Source: Haloferax marinum (GTDB lineage: Archaea; Halobacteriota; Halobacteria; Halobacteriales; Haloferacaceae). Taken from it: a stretch of 64,000 nucleotides of DNA. Below are positions 16,474 through 25,285 of the stretch, one piece after another. Every line of letters begins with the position of its first letter. Positions within the stretch are counted from its first letter, which is position 1. Under the pieces are notes generated by a model. That model saw only the letters and a list, made by a program, of their open reading frames with translations. It searched no databases and had not been told where the DNA came from. Where the stretch lies: positions 1-64,000 of the forward strand of contig NZ_WKJQ01000002.1 in NCBI RefSeq assembly GCF_009674625.1, read 5' to 3'. The translations under genes were made by a program, and so were the position numbers.

Positions 16474-17478
16474 TCAGGCGAAGTGGGGAACTACGTCATC
16501 TCCGAGTCGGTCGATACAATCGACCATCTCGTCGGTACCAGTTCCAGGGTGGTACGTTCGGAAGATGAAGTGAATATCGTCACCGAGCGCTTCACGATAC
16601 TGTTCGAGTTCGTCGATGACCTGTTCCGGTGTGCCGAATATCGCCTGTTCTTTGAGTTCTTGGCGGCGTTCTGGGGGGAGTTCCGGTACAGCATCACCGG
16701 AGAAGATTTCGGCGTATCGACGCTGAAGGTAGAGATATCCATCTTTCATCGTGTCCCACGCCTCCTGTTTCGACTCTCCGACGAACCCATGTTGCAACAC
16801 GTAGATGGTGAAATCACCGTCGAGTCCCTCACTCTCGCGGACGTTCCTGATGTCGTCGACGCGTTTCTTCAATCCTCCAATCGACAGCGACGACGGGGCA
16901 CACCACGCATCAGCAGTTCGTGCCGCCCGTCGAACGGCAGGTTTCGCTGCTCCGCCGAGCATAATCGGAACGTCTCGAGATGGTTTCGGCGTGATATCGA
17001 CTCCAGTCGCACCCTCGTGAAACGACGATTCGTGTTCGACTGGCCCCGCTGACCACGCGTCTCGCAGGAGTTCGACCGTATCTGCGAGTCGCTCGACTCG
17101 CTCGTCACGCGGAACCTCGAACGCATCGAACTCCCGTGGGTTGGAACCGATCGCGAGTCCGAGCGTCGTTCGTCCACCGGAGAGGAGGTCTACGGTCGCA
17201 GTGTCTTCTGCGAGTCGAATCGGGTCGTACAACGGTGCAAGCGCGATACACGTGCCGATTTCGACGTTTTCTGTCACTGCGGCGAGTGCCCCGAGTGCCG
17301 GCATCGTCCCGGACAGATAGCCGTCTTCCATGAAGTGGTGTTCGGACACCCACGCACTCGCGAGGCCCGCATCGTCGATTGCACGCCCCAGCGTCAACAT
17401 CTCGTCGTACAGTTCCGCCATCGGTCGGTCGTCGTCTGGGCGTCGCTGACACGTAAACAGGCCGGTCCCGATTTCCAT
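16474..17478 (-). CDS. LLM-class (luciferase-like, probably F420- or flavin-dependent) oxidoreductase
   Basis: This 334-aa TIM-barrel protein has WVSEHHFMEDGYLSGTMPAL and ENVEIGTCIALAPLYDPIRL, which are the standard N-terminal blocks of the bacterial luciferase family. It also has DLLSGGRTTLGLAIGSNPRE, and MLGGAAKPAVRRAARTADAW. In archaea the cofactor is often F420, but FMN-dependent monooxygenation is possible too. It stands between the livJ promoter and a divergent VOC gene, so a part in aromatic degradation is plausible. The exact reaction is unknown. Confidence 0.85.
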   Translation of the reverse strand: MEIGTGLFTCQRRPDDDRPMAELYDEMLTLGRAIDDAGLASAWVSEHHFMEDGYLSGTMPALGALAAVTENVEIGTCIALAPLYDPIRLAEDTATVDLLSGGRTTLGLAIGSNPREFDAFEVPRDERVERLADTVELLRDAWSAGPVEHESSFHEGATGVDITPKPSRDVPIMLGGAAKPAVRRAARTADAWCAPSSLSIGGLKKRVDDIRNVRESEGLDGDFTIYVLQHGFVGESKQEAWDTMKDGYLYLQRRYAEIFSGDAVPELPPERRQELKEQAIFGTPEQVIDELEQYREALGDDIHFIFRTYHPGTGTDEMVDCIDRLGDDVVPHFA

Positions 17479-17531
17479 GGCAGTCAGTATCTACCTCGGC
17501 TATTAATAGTTCGGACCGGCGATGCTGTGGC

Positions 17532-18035
17532 ATGACGAACGACAACAGTGGTGGCGACAACAGTGGACGCGAGATGCCCCCTGCACGTGTCGACCACGTC
17601 GGGATAGCGGTGAACGACATCGACACCGCGGAACCGACGCTGTTCGCACTCGGATGTGAGCGTGTCCACCGGGAGACGGTCTCCGACGGTACCTTCGAGT
17701 GGGCGACGTACGTGCTCGGCGACGCGTCACGCCTCGAACTCATCGCGCCAGTCGAAGGAGAGTCGTTTCTCACGAGATATCTCGACGAACACGGCCCCGG
17801 TCTTCATCACGTCACACTCGAAGTCGTCGATATCGACGTAGCTATCGGCGCACTGGAAGCGGCTGGGGAACGTGTCGTCGGGTACGCAGTCGAAGACGGG
17901 TGGACCGAAGCGTTCGTCTCTCCACAAAATCCGACGGGTGCGTTGTTTCAGTTGATGGAGTATCACGACGACTACCGAGACAGAGGCGAAGACGACGCGC
18001 TATTCGTGCGTGGGGAACCACTGAAAGAGTGGTGA
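17532..18035 (+). CDS. VOC-family protein, methylmalonyl-CoA epimerase-like
   Basis: This 167-aa protein has a duplicated glyoxalase (VOC) fold. Likely metal ligands are in RVDHVGIAVNDI, RLELIAPVEG, GLHHVTLEVVDI and FQLMEYHDD. The pattern and length fit methylmalonyl-CoA epimerases, but many VOC proteins look alike, and no mutase subunit lies near, so a role on another CoA ester or aromatic product is possible. Starts at ATG 17532 or ATG 17574 (MPPARVDHVG) are both possible; the shorter one starts at the domain. It is divergent from the LLM oxidoreductase over a 53-base spacer with a TATTAATA element. Confidence 0.78.
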   Translation: MTNDNSGGDNSGREMPPARVDHVGIAVNDIDTAEPTLFALGCERVHRETVSDGTFEWATYVLGDASRLELIAPVEGESFLTRYLDEHGPGLHHVTLEVVDIDVAIGALEAAGERVVGYAVEDGWTEAFVSPQNPTGALFQLMEYHDDYRDRGEDDALFVRGEPLKEW

Positions 18036-18107
18036 CTGGAGAAAAAGAGGGTGAGTAGCACTCGGTTCACTTCGTTCTGCACAACGTAGAGAAGGTCAGT
18101 GACTCTG

Positions 18108-18578
18108 TTATTCGTCGGCTGGTTTCGTCTTGATGAGGAACTTCATGTCACCTTCGAGGACGACAGTGCCGTCCTGTTTGGTCATCGTGACGTCGATGAC
18201 GACAAGCCCGGCATCGTCTCGACTGCTGAGTTCCTTCTGTTCGGAGACGACCATCGTCTGCGAGAGCGTGTCGCCGATGAAGACGGGGTTGGGGAGGTCC
18301 ATGTAGTTCATCCCGAGGAAGGCGATAGCAGTCCGTTCGACGATACCCGACCGGTAGACGAATCCAGTCGACTGGACGAACGTCATCGGCCCGTGGGCGA
18401 TACGCTGGCCGAACTGGGTGTCTTCGGCGTACTCGCTGTTGGTGTGTAGTTCCGTCCAGTCACCCGACAGCGCCGAGTGCATCATGAAGTCGGCTTCGGT
18501 GACGGTCCGGCCGACGCTTTCGAACTCTTTGCCCTCGACGAAGTCCTCGAAGTAGTGCGGTTCGTAGCTGTATGCCAT
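18108..18578 (-). CDS. Stand-alone MaoC-family (R)-enoyl-CoA hydratase
   Basis: This 156-aa hotdog protein has the hydratase signature ALSGDWTELHTNSEYAEDTQ followed by FGQRIAHGPM. The Asp and His are the expected catalytic pair. In bacteria the PaaZ protein carries a MaoC domain that hydrolyses oxepin-CoA, fused to an aldehyde dehydrogenase. Here only the MaoC part is found within the paa region, so it may supply that step (inference). The ATG at 18578 is preferred over an upstream TTG at 18584. It is divergent from the PaaI gene. Confidence 0.85.
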   Translation of the reverse strand: MAYSYEPHYFEDFVEGKEFESVGRTVTEADFMMHSALSGDWTELHTNSEYAEDTQFGQRIAHGPMTFVQSTGFVYRSGIVERTAIAFLGMNYMDLPNPVFIGDTLSQTMVVSEQKELSSRDDAGLVVIDVTMTKQDGTVVLEGDMKFLIKTKPADE

Positions 18579-18672
18579 ACCCAACCGTCACCCCCATTGG
18601 ATAAAGAATTTTACATAGTTATCTTTCCTGACAGTCGGTGCCTACTTGACTGGTGACGGCGAGTGTGTGCAC

Positions 18673-19080
18673 ATGGCAGCATCAGACGAGCACGCAGAGA
18701 TACGTGACCTCGCCTCTAGCGACCCGTTTTGCGCACGTGTCGGTATCGAACTCGAAAAACTGGACTCGGGGTACGCCGAGACGACGCTCACTATCGAAGA
18801 AGACCACCTGAACTTCCACGGAACGCCACACGGCGGTGCAATCTACTCGTTGGCCGACGCAGCGTTCGCCGCAGCGTCCAACAGTCACGGTGACGCAGCG
18901 TTCGCACTGGAGACGAATATCTCGTATCTCGCGGCAGCAGAGGTTGGTGACACCATTCGTGCTGTGGCCGAGGAGACCCACCTCGGCGGCCGAACCGCGG
19001 AGTACGAAGTCGTCGTCTCGGACGACTCAGACGAGCGAATCGCGACGTTCCGCGGCCGAGTGTACAAACCCGGCCGCTGA
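18673..19080 (+). CDS. paaI: PaaI-type acyl-CoA thioesterase
   Basis: This 135-aa hotdog thioesterase has HLNFHGTPHGGAIYSLADAA at about residues 43-62, with HGG and the catalytic Asp, followed by AFAAASNSHG. That string closely resembles E. coli-type PaaI, which hydrolyses hydroxyphenylacetyl-CoA and other dead-end intermediates. The ATG at 18673 (MAASDEH) is chosen over a TTG at 18646. The gene is divergent from the MaoC gene and ends in front of a short tandem repeat and the 3' end of the second paaK. Confidence 0.9.
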   Translation: MAASDEHAEIRDLASSDPFCARVGIELEKLDSGYAETTLTIEEDHLNFHGTPHGGAIYSLADAAFAAASNSHGDAAFALETNISYLAAAEVGDTIRAVAEETHLGGRTAEYEVVVSDDSDERIATFRGRVYKPGR

Positions 19081-19110
19081 CGAGGGGTCGAAGCAGTCAC
19101 AGACGACACG

Positions 19111-19167
19111 GAAGCGAAACGGTACAGAAGCGAAACGGTACAGAAGCGAGACGACATAGAAGCGAGA
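19111..19167. repeat. 16-base tandem repeat between convergent paaI and paaK2
   Basis: Units begin at 19111, 19127, 19143 and 19159. The first two are identical (GAAGCGAAACGGTACA), the third diverges in its 3' half and the fourth is partial. The array lies between the two convergent stop codons. Confidence 0.85.
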
Positions 19168-19174
19168 TTGGGAA

Positions 19175-20464
19175 CTACTGCCCGCGGTGGTCGTAGACGC
19201 GTTGGACCTTCCCGACTTCTGTCCGTGCGATGTTCCCGTACTCGACGAGATTCAGTTCGTCGGGGGTGAACGAAAGCACGTTCGAGAGGCGTTCAGTGAT
19301 GCGGTTTTTGAGGTTGGTAATCGAGCCATCGAAGTCGTCGACGACTTCGACAGTGACTTTCAACGTATCGAGATTGTTCTCACGGCTGATGTCGATACGG
19401 TAGTGTGGTGCGACTTCCTCGAACTCGAGGACGACAGATTCGACTTCACTGGGGTAGAAGTTCACTCCTCGGACGATGATAAGGTCGTCAGACCGACCGG
19501 TGATGTTGTCCATTCGGACGGCGGTGCGACCGCACTCACAGGTATCGTAGTTCAGCGTGGTCAGGTCGCCGGTCCGGTAGCGGAGTACCGGAAGCGCCTG
19601 TTTCGAGAGCGTCGTCAACACGAGTTCACCCTCTTGTCCCTCTTCGACTGGTTCACCTGTGGTCGGGTCGACGATTTCGGGGTAGAAGTAATCCTCCCAG
19701 ATGTGGAGGCCGTCTTGTTGTTCACACTCGATGGAGACACCAGGACCGACGATTTCTGAGAGACCGTAGATGTCGATGCCGGTGACGCCGAGGCGTTCTT
19801 CGATCTCCTTGCGCATCGGTTCGGTACAAGGTTCGGCCCCGAAGATGACGACACGCAGTGGGAGGTCACGGATGTCGTATCCCATGTCTTCGGCGACTTC
19901 TGCGAGATACAGCGCGTACGAGGGAGTACACGAGATGACGTCGCTTCCGAGGTCTGCGAGCATCTCGACCTGTCGCTGGGTGTTGCCCCCTCCGATCGGA
20001 ATGACCGTCGCACCGAGTTCTTCGACACCCTGATGCAGGCCAAGACCTCCCGTAAAGAGACCATATCCGTAGGCGTTTTGCACGATGTCGTCGGGGCCGA
20101 CTCCTGCAGCGACGAGACAGCGTGCAACTGCCTTGCTCCACACGTCGAGGTCGTCACGGGTGTAGCCGACGATTTTCGGCTTTCCGGTCGTTCCGGAGGA
20201 GGCGTGAATCCGAATCACGTCCTCCATCTCGACTGCGAACATCCCCGTCGGATAGTTGTCGCGGAAGTCCTCTTTCGTCGTGAACGGTAGCTTCGAGAGG
20301 TCGCCGACGCTCTGGATGTCGTCGGGGGAGAGTCCCGCCTCGTCGAACATCTCGCGGTAGTAGTCGACGTTCTCGTACGCAGTCTCCACCATCTCCCGAA
20401 GTCGCTCGTCTTGGACCTCTCGTAACTCGTCTCGTGAGGCGGCCTCCATGCTATCGAATACCAT
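19175..20464 (-). CDS. paaK: Phenylacetate-CoA ligase (copy 2)
   Basis: A second PaaK, 429 aa, with the same landmarks as copy 1: IHASSGTTGKPKIVGYTRDD, YGLSEIVGPGVSIEC, VLRYRTGDLTTLNYDTCECG and SDDLIIVRGVNFYPSEVES. The ATG at 20464 (MVFDSMEAAS) is chosen; an ATG at 20449 is possible, and the frame upstream of 20464 looks noncoding. It is divergent from the SCPx-type thiolase gene over about 100 bases. The copies may prefer different aryl acids or respond to different signals; nothing in the residues I can inspect separates them. Confidence 0.94.
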   Translation of the reverse strand: MVFDSMEAASRDELREVQDERLREMVETAYENVDYYREMFDEAGLSPDDIQSVGDLSKLPFTTKEDFRDNYPTGMFAVEMEDVIRIHASSGTTGKPKIVGYTRDDLDVWSKAVARCLVAAGVGPDDIVQNAYGYGLFTGGLGLHQGVEELGATVIPIGGGNTQRQVEMLADLGSDVISCTPSYALYLAEVAEDMGYDIRDLPLRVVIFGAEPCTEPMRKEIEERLGVTGIDIYGLSEIVGPGVSIECEQQDGLHIWEDYFYPEIVDPTTGEPVEEGQEGELVLTTLSKQALPVLRYRTGDLTTLNYDTCECGRTAVRMDNITGRSDDLIIVRGVNFYPSEVESVVLEFEEVAPHYRIDISRENNLDTLKVTVEVVDDFDGSITNLKNRITERLSNVLSFTPDELNLVEYGNIARTEVGKVQRVYDHRGQ

Positions 20465-20566
20465 GTACAATCGAACCCGATGATTGAAGATGATAAAAAT
20501 GATGCGGTCAGTTCTGCTACCGGTTGGAAGCGAACCTATTTCGCGGGGGACATGCAAGCGACTACC

Positions 20567-21730
20567 ATGCGAGAAGCGTACATCGTCGGAGCGGGCCAGT
20601 CAGCGTATGGCGCGTTCCCGAACGAGAGTTATCGGTCGCTGTTCGCGACGGCCTACGAGGAGGCGATGGACAGCGCGGGAGGTGTCGACCCCGAGGACGT
20701 CGACGAAGCGGTCATCGGCTCGCTCGGCGTCGGCGGGCGACAACTCGGTCTATCCGGGCCGGCAGTCACCGAACACGTCGGGCTTCACGGCGTCCCCAGT
20801 TCGCGCATCGAAAACGCCTGTGCCGCCAGCGGGTACGCCGTCAGGCAGGCGGTCCAAGCCGTAAAGAGTGGGATGGCCGACGTGGCCATCGCCGGAGGAT
20901 ACGAAGTCATGACCGACATGAGCGGTGACGTAGCGAAGTACTGGTTAGGCGTGAGCGGTGAGACGGAGTGGGAGCGTCTGACCGGGACGACGTTCTCGGG
21001 AGTGTACGCACAGATGGCGTCCGCATATCTCGACGCGTACGACGCGACGCCCGACCACTTCTCGAAAGTCGCTGTCAAGAACCACGCGAACGGCGCGAAG
21101 AATCCGAAGGCACATCTCGGATTCGAGTGCTCCCTCGAAGACGCACAGAACGCGCCCGTCGTCGCAGACCCACTCAATCTCTATCACTGCTGTCCAACCT
21201 CGGATGGTGCTGCGGCCGTCATCGTCGCCAGCGAAGACGTGGCGAGTAGCTGTGACGACGCAGTTCGCGTCGCAGGTGTCGGTGCCGCATCAGAGCGGGT
21301 TGGCCTCTTCCAACGCGAGAGTTACACCTCTATCGAGTCGACAGCACGTGCGGCCGAGTCGGCCTACGAGATGGCAGGTTTGGGCCCAGACGACGTCGAC
21401 TTCGCCGAAGTTCACGACTGCTTCGCCATCGCAGAACTCCTCGCCTACGAAGACCTCGGATTCTGCGAGCGCGGCGGTGCGGCAACGCTCATCGACGACG
21501 GTGTGACCGAGTTAGACGGTGACTTACCCGTCAATCCGTCTGGCGGTCTCAAGTCGAAGGGCCACCCAATCGGTGCCACTGGCGCTGGACAGGTCGTCGA
21601 AGCGTTCAAACAACTCACGGGCCACGCCGACGACAGGCAAGTGTCGGGTGCGACCGTCGGCCTCACGCACAACGTCGGTGGGTCCGGCGGTGCTGCGGTC
21701 GTTCACGTCCTCGAAGGGGGTGTGTTATGA
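20567..21730 (+). CDS. SCPx-type thiolase
   Basis: This 387-aa thiolase-fold protein carries ENACAASGYAVRQAV with the nucleophilic Cys, VHDCFAIAELLAYEDLGF, and GHPIGATGAGQVVEAFKQ followed by HNVGGSGGAAVVHV. The C-terminal second Cys of ordinary thiolases is replaced by the NVGGSG motif, as in the SCP-2/archaeal branch. In archaea this type works in a complex with an HMG-CoA synthase and a DUF35 protein, and the next gene combines those two. The ATG at 20567 (MREAYIVGAG) is chosen; an ATG at 20552 is possible. The stop overlaps the next start by four bases (ATGA). Confidence 0.9.
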   Translation: MREAYIVGAGQSAYGAFPNESYRSLFATAYEEAMDSAGGVDPEDVDEAVIGSLGVGGRQLGLSGPAVTEHVGLHGVPSSRIENACAASGYAVRQAVQAVKSGMADVAIAGGYEVMTDMSGDVAKYWLGVSGETEWERLTGTTFSGVYAQMASAYLDAYDATPDHFSKVAVKNHANGAKNPKAHLGFECSLEDAQNAPVVADPLNLYHCCPTSDGAAAVIVASEDVASSCDDAVRVAGVGAASERVGLFQRESYTSIESTARAAESAYEMAGLGPDDVDFAEVHDCFAIAELLAYEDLGFCERGGAATLIDDGVTELDGDLPVNPSGGLKSKGHPIGATGAGQVVEAFKQLTGHADDRQVSGATVGLTHNVGGSGGAAVVHVLEGGVL

Positions 21731-23151
21731 ACGAAATCGCTGGCGTGGGTGCGTACGTGCCTCGACTGTATCTTCCTGCAGACGCCTATCGTGAGGCGTG
21801 GGGGAAGAGCGGTGCAGCAGGTGTCGAACGAGTGGCCATCCCGGACGCCGACGAAGATACGCTCACGATGGCAGTCGAGGCAGGGTGGCGTGCGCTCGCA
21901 GCAGCAGACGTCGACCCACTCGAAGTCGAACACCTCGCGTTCGCGACGACGACGCCCCCAGCCGACGAAGAAGAATCGACCGTGCGCCTCGCGTCGCTCC
22001 TCGGCATCCCGAAGGCGGTGTCGACACGGCAGTACGGCGGCGGAACCAGCGCCGGTGCAGCTGCACTGGCGGCGACGCTCGACACCACTGGACCCGCACT
22101 CGTCGTCGTCTCAGAGAGTCCCGAAGGAACCCCAGAAAGTGACGAAGGAGCAGGTGCAGGTGCCGGTGCTGTCGCACTCGTCCTCGACGAGGACGGACCA
22201 CTCGTGGTCGATGGTGTCGGTGAGTTCGGCGACCCGTACCCTGGAACGCGGTTCCGTCGGCGCGGCCACTCCGAGACTGAATCGATCGGCATCACACAGT
22301 ACGAACGAGACGCGTACACGTCGGCTATCGGTGGTGCAGTCGATGTTCTCGGCACGACTGTGTCGGACGTCGACGCAGTTGCACTCACCTCACCAGATGG
22401 GAAACTCCCGTACCGTGCCGCGCGCACACTCGGTGTCTCGACGGCGCAAATCGCTTCGGGGACCGTCGTTTCTCAGACTGGAGACACCGGTGCGGCAGGG
22501 CCGTTCCTCGGACTCGCGTCAGCACTCGAAGACGGAGCGTCTTCGGTCCTTCTCGTCGGATACGGCGGTGGGGCGGGCGCAACTGCACTCTCACTGAGCG
22601 CAGATGGAGACGTCCCAACTCGTCTGGCGCTCGACGGAGATACTGAACTCTCCTACGCCGAGGCGCTTCGGAGACGTGGGACCATCACTGGCGAAGAACC
22701 CGAAGGAGGCGGCGCGTACGTGAGTGTCCCGACGTGGCGACAGACGATACCACAACGTCACAGACTCGTCGCCGGTCGATGTCGGGACTGTGAGATGCTC
22801 TCGTTCCCACCGGAAGGAGCGTGCGCCGCCTGTGGGTCGCTCGGAGGCTACGAGGCTATCTCTCTCGCGGGCGAGGGGACGGTCGAAGCAGCAACGAGAA
22901 TCGGACAAGGAGGTGCACCGCCCGAGTTCGTCGAACAACAGCAACGTTCGGGGTCGTTCGCAGTCGCCGTCGTCGCGTTCGATGGCCCCGAGGGCGACGA
23001 GACAGTGAGTATACCCGCACAAGTCGTCCAGTCTCCCGTGGGGACGCCCACTATCGGTGACCGCGTCGAGGCCGTACCACGTCGTATCTACGAACAGGAA
23101 GGCGTAGTCCGGTACGGGTTCAAAGTAATCCCGACAGCGGCCGAGCGGTAA
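21727..23151 (+). CDS. HMG-CoA-synthase-like protein fused to a DUF35 (OB/zinc-ribbon) domain, catalytic Cys absent
   Basis: This 474-aa protein has an N-terminal HMG-CoA-synthase fold (GVGAYVPRLYLPADAYREAW, PLEVEHLAFATTTPPADEEE, GKLPYRAARTLG). From about residue 335 it continues into a DUF35 domain with RLVAGRCRDCEMLSFPPEG and the second pair CAACG, then an OB-fold part. Where the synthase should have its acetyl-accepting Cys the sequence reads YGGGTSAGAAAL, and I find no Cys at all before the zinc ribbon. It is therefore unlikely to be a normal HMG-CoA synthase. It overlaps the thiolase gene by four bases, so the two probably act as a complex. Confidence 0.85.
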   Translation: MNEIAGVGAYVPRLYLPADAYREAWGKSGAAGVERVAIPDADEDTLTMAVEAGWRALAAADVDPLEVEHLAFATTTPPADEEESTVRLASLLGIPKAVSTRQYGGGTSAGAAALAATLDTTGPALVVVSESPEGTPESDEGAGAGAGAVALVLDEDGPLVVDGVGEFGDPYPGTRFRRRGHSETESIGITQYERDAYTSAIGGAVDVLGTTVSDVDAVALTSPDGKLPYRAARTLGVSTAQIASGTVVSQTGDTGAAGPFLGLASALEDGASSVLLVGYGGGAGATALSLSADGDVPTRLALDGDTELSYAEALRRRGTITGEEPEGGGAYVSVPTWRQTIPQRHRLVAGRCRDCEMLSFPPEGACAACGSLGGYEAISLAGEGTVEAATRIGQGGAPPEFVEQQQRSGSFAVAVVAFDGPEGDETVSIPAQVVQSPVGTPTIGDRVEAVPRRIYEQEGVVRYGFKVIPTAAER

Positions 23152-23169
23152 GCGGTCCCACGACTATTT

Positions 23170-24315
23170 TCAGGGACATTCGAACACTGTCGCGACGCCT
23201 TGTCCGAATCCGACGCACATCGTCGCGAGGCCGTAGCGCCCGTCGCGTCTGTCGAGTTCGTGGAGAAGTGTGGTCGCGATACGCGCGCCAGAACAACCGA
23301 GTGGGTGGCCAAGGGCGATTGCGCCCCCGTTGACGTTCAACTTCTCGTCGTCGATACCGAGTTCACGTTTGCAGTAGAGACTCTGTGAGGCGAACGCTTC
23401 GTTGAGTTCTATCAGGTCGATATCGTCGATCGTCAACCCTGCCTCGTCGAGCGCAGCACGCGTCGCGGGCACGGGTCCGATGCCCATCTCCTCCGGGTCG
23501 ACGCCGACGACTGCACGTGAGACGACACGGCCGAGAACTGGCAACCCGTTCTCTTCGGCGTACCGTTCTGCAGTGACGAGCGCTCCCGCAGCGCCGTCGG
23601 TCAACGGTGATGCGTTTCCTGGAGTGACAGACGCCGCGTCGTCGTCTGCGAAGACCGTTGGAAGCGATTCGAGGACGTCCAGCGAGGTGTCCTCACGTGG
23701 CCCTTCGTCGTGTTCGACGACTCCGTCCGGCGTCTCGACCGAGACGATTTCGGCGTCGAACCTCCCGGCGGTTCGCGCGTCGATTGCTCGTTCGTGTGAC
23801 CGCAGTGCGAACGCGTCTTGGTCTCGGCGCGAGACGTCGTAGCGTCGTGCAACTGTCTCTGCGGTCATCCCCATCGAAAGCGACGACCCACCGTCGTATC
23901 GTGTCTTTAGTTCGGGGTGAAGCCAATCAGAGAACGGAACGCGTGACATGTGTTCGACGCCAGCGATGGGATAGGCCACTCCGTCACCGGCCTCGACGGC
24001 GCGGGAAGCGTCGTTCAGCGTCGTCAGCGAAGAGCCACAGAGACGAGACAGCGTCGCCCCCGGAACCGACTCGGGGAATCCCCCGGCCAGCAGTGACTGT
24101 CGTGCGAGGTTTCGCCCCTGTTCGGCTTCCTGGTTCGCACACCCGAGTCGGAAATCGACCCACTCCTCAGGGGCGACACCGGTTCGGTCGACGAGCGCGT
24201 CGAGGACCGAGACGACCAAATCTTCTGGATAGACGTCTGCGAACCCGCCACCTTTCTTCGCTTGCGGTGTTCGCACTGCATCGACGACGACTGCTCGCTC
24301 GTTGGAACCGCTCAT
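23170..24315 (-). CDS. paaJ: Acetyl-CoA C-acyltransferase (beta-ketothiolase, PaaJ/FadA type)
   Basis: This 381-aa thiolase has all classic catalytic motifs: [20 protein letters not shown] with the nucleophilic Cys (about 93), [29 protein letters not shown] with the catalytic His, and [13 protein letters not shown] with the second Cys. It would cleave 3-oxoadipyl-CoA or related beta-ketoacyl-CoA, the last step of phenylacetate breakdown. It converges on the fused synthase gene and is divergent from the hydroxyacyl-CoA dehydrogenase. The annotation as PaaJ rests on context; a general FadA is the alternative. Confidence 0.9.
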   Translation of the reverse strand: MSGSNERAVVVDAVRTPQAKKGGGFADVYPEDLVVSVLDALVDRTGVAPEEWVDFRLGCANQEAEQGRNLARQSLLAGGFPESVPGATLSRLCGSSLTTLNDASRAVEAGDGVAYPIAGVEHMSRVPFSDWLHPELKTRYDGGSSLSMGMTAETVARRYDVSRRDQDAFALRSHERAIDARTAGRFDAEIVSVETPDGVVEHDEGPREDTSLDVLESLPTVFADDDAASVTPGNASPLTDGAAGALVTAERYAEENGLPVLGRVVSRAVVGVDPEEMGIGPVPATRAALDEAGLTIDDIDLIELNEAFASQSLYCKRELGIDDEKLNVNGGAIALGHPLGCSGARIATTLLHELDRRDGRYGLATMCVGFGQGVATVFECP

Positions 24316-24321
24316 ACAGAG

Positions 24322-24334
24322 TGGTGTGACACCA
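24322..24334. promoter_or_regulatory. Inverted repeat in the paaJ/paaH divergent promoter
   Basis: TGGTGTGACACCA is a perfect inverted repeat with a one-base centre, seven bases upstream of the paaJ ATG and in the 85-base divergent spacer. It may be a regulator site. Confidence 0.4.
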
Positions 24335-24400
24335 TCTATCTTGAACCTTCGTCAGAAAAGAGGCAAACGATTATGATGGTTCCCGAGTCCTGTTGTGATA

Positions 24401-25285
24401 ATGCACGTTAGCGTACTCGGTGCCGGAACGATGGGACACGGTATCGCCCAGGTGTCCGCCATGGCCGGCCACGAGGTTACGATGCGAGATATCGAAGACG
24501 AATACGTCCAGAGCGGGCTAGACGCAATCGAGCGGAACTTACAGGGCGGTGTCGACCGGGACAAGGTGACGCCCGAAGCGATGACGGCGACGCTCGAACG
24601 AATCACTGGAACGACGTCGTTGTCCGACGCAGTGGCCGACGCGGACCTCGTCGTCGAAGCAGTCCCCGAGGATATGGACCTCAAGCGAGACACCGTCAGC
24701 GAAGTCGAGTCGCTCGTCGGCAGCGACACCGTCATCGCCTCCAACACGTCGTCGTTGTCTGTCACCGCAATCATGAGTGCACTCGACGACCCAGGACGTG
24801 GAATCGGTCTCCACTTCTTCAACCCCGTCCACATCATGGGCTTGGTCGAAGTCGTCGTCGCAGAACAGACCGACGCAGAGACGCTGTCGTTTGCGACGGA
24901 GTTCGTCGAAGGAATCGACAAAACCGCCATCGAAGTCGGTGACTCTCCGGGGTTCGCGTCGTCACGCCTCGGTGTCGCACTCGGTGTCGAAGCTATGCGA
25001 ATGGTCCAAGAAGGCGTGGCGTCACCACGCGACATCGACGCCTCGATGGAACTCGGATACAACCACCCGATGGGACCCATCGAACTCGGCGACGTCGTTG
25101 GCCTCGACGTCCGTCTGGGTATCCTGGAGTATCTCCGCGAAGAACTCGGAGAGCGATTCCGTCCGCCGCAGATTCTCAAGCGGAAGGTTCGCGCCGGAAA
25201 ACTCGGAAAGAAGACTGGCGAAGGGTTCTACGTCTGGGAAGATGGCGAGATAGTCGGCGTGAGTGAGGACGTGATGAGCCGATGA
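24401..25285 (+). CDS. paaH: 3-hydroxyacyl-CoA dehydrogenase (PaaH-like)
   Basis: This 294-aa enzyme oxidises 3-hydroxyacyl-CoA with NAD. The Rossmann motif is VSVLGAGTMGHGIAQVSAMA (residues 3-22). The catalytic block is ASNTSSLSVTAI followed by GLHFFNPVHIMGLVEVV, with the His-Glu pair. The C-terminal domain has GDSPGFASSRLGVALGVEAM and ELGYNHPMGPIELGDVVGLD. The ATG at 24401 is preferred to a GTG at 24395. It overlaps paaF by four bases (ATGA), forming a two-gene beta-oxidation unit. Confidence 0.93.
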   Translation: MHVSVLGAGTMGHGIAQVSAMAGHEVTMRDIEDEYVQSGLDAIERNLQGGVDRDKVTPEAMTATLERITGTTSLSDAVADADLVVEAVPEDMDLKRDTVSEVESLVGSDTVIASNTSSLSVTAIMSALDDPGRGIGLHFFNPVHIMGLVEVVVAEQTDAETLSFATEFVEGIDKTAIEVGDSPGFASSRLGVALGVEAMRMVQEGVASPRDIDASMELGYNHPMGPIELGDVVGLDVRLGILEYLREELGERFRPPQILKRKVRAGKLGKKTGEGFYVWEDGEIVGVSEDVMSR

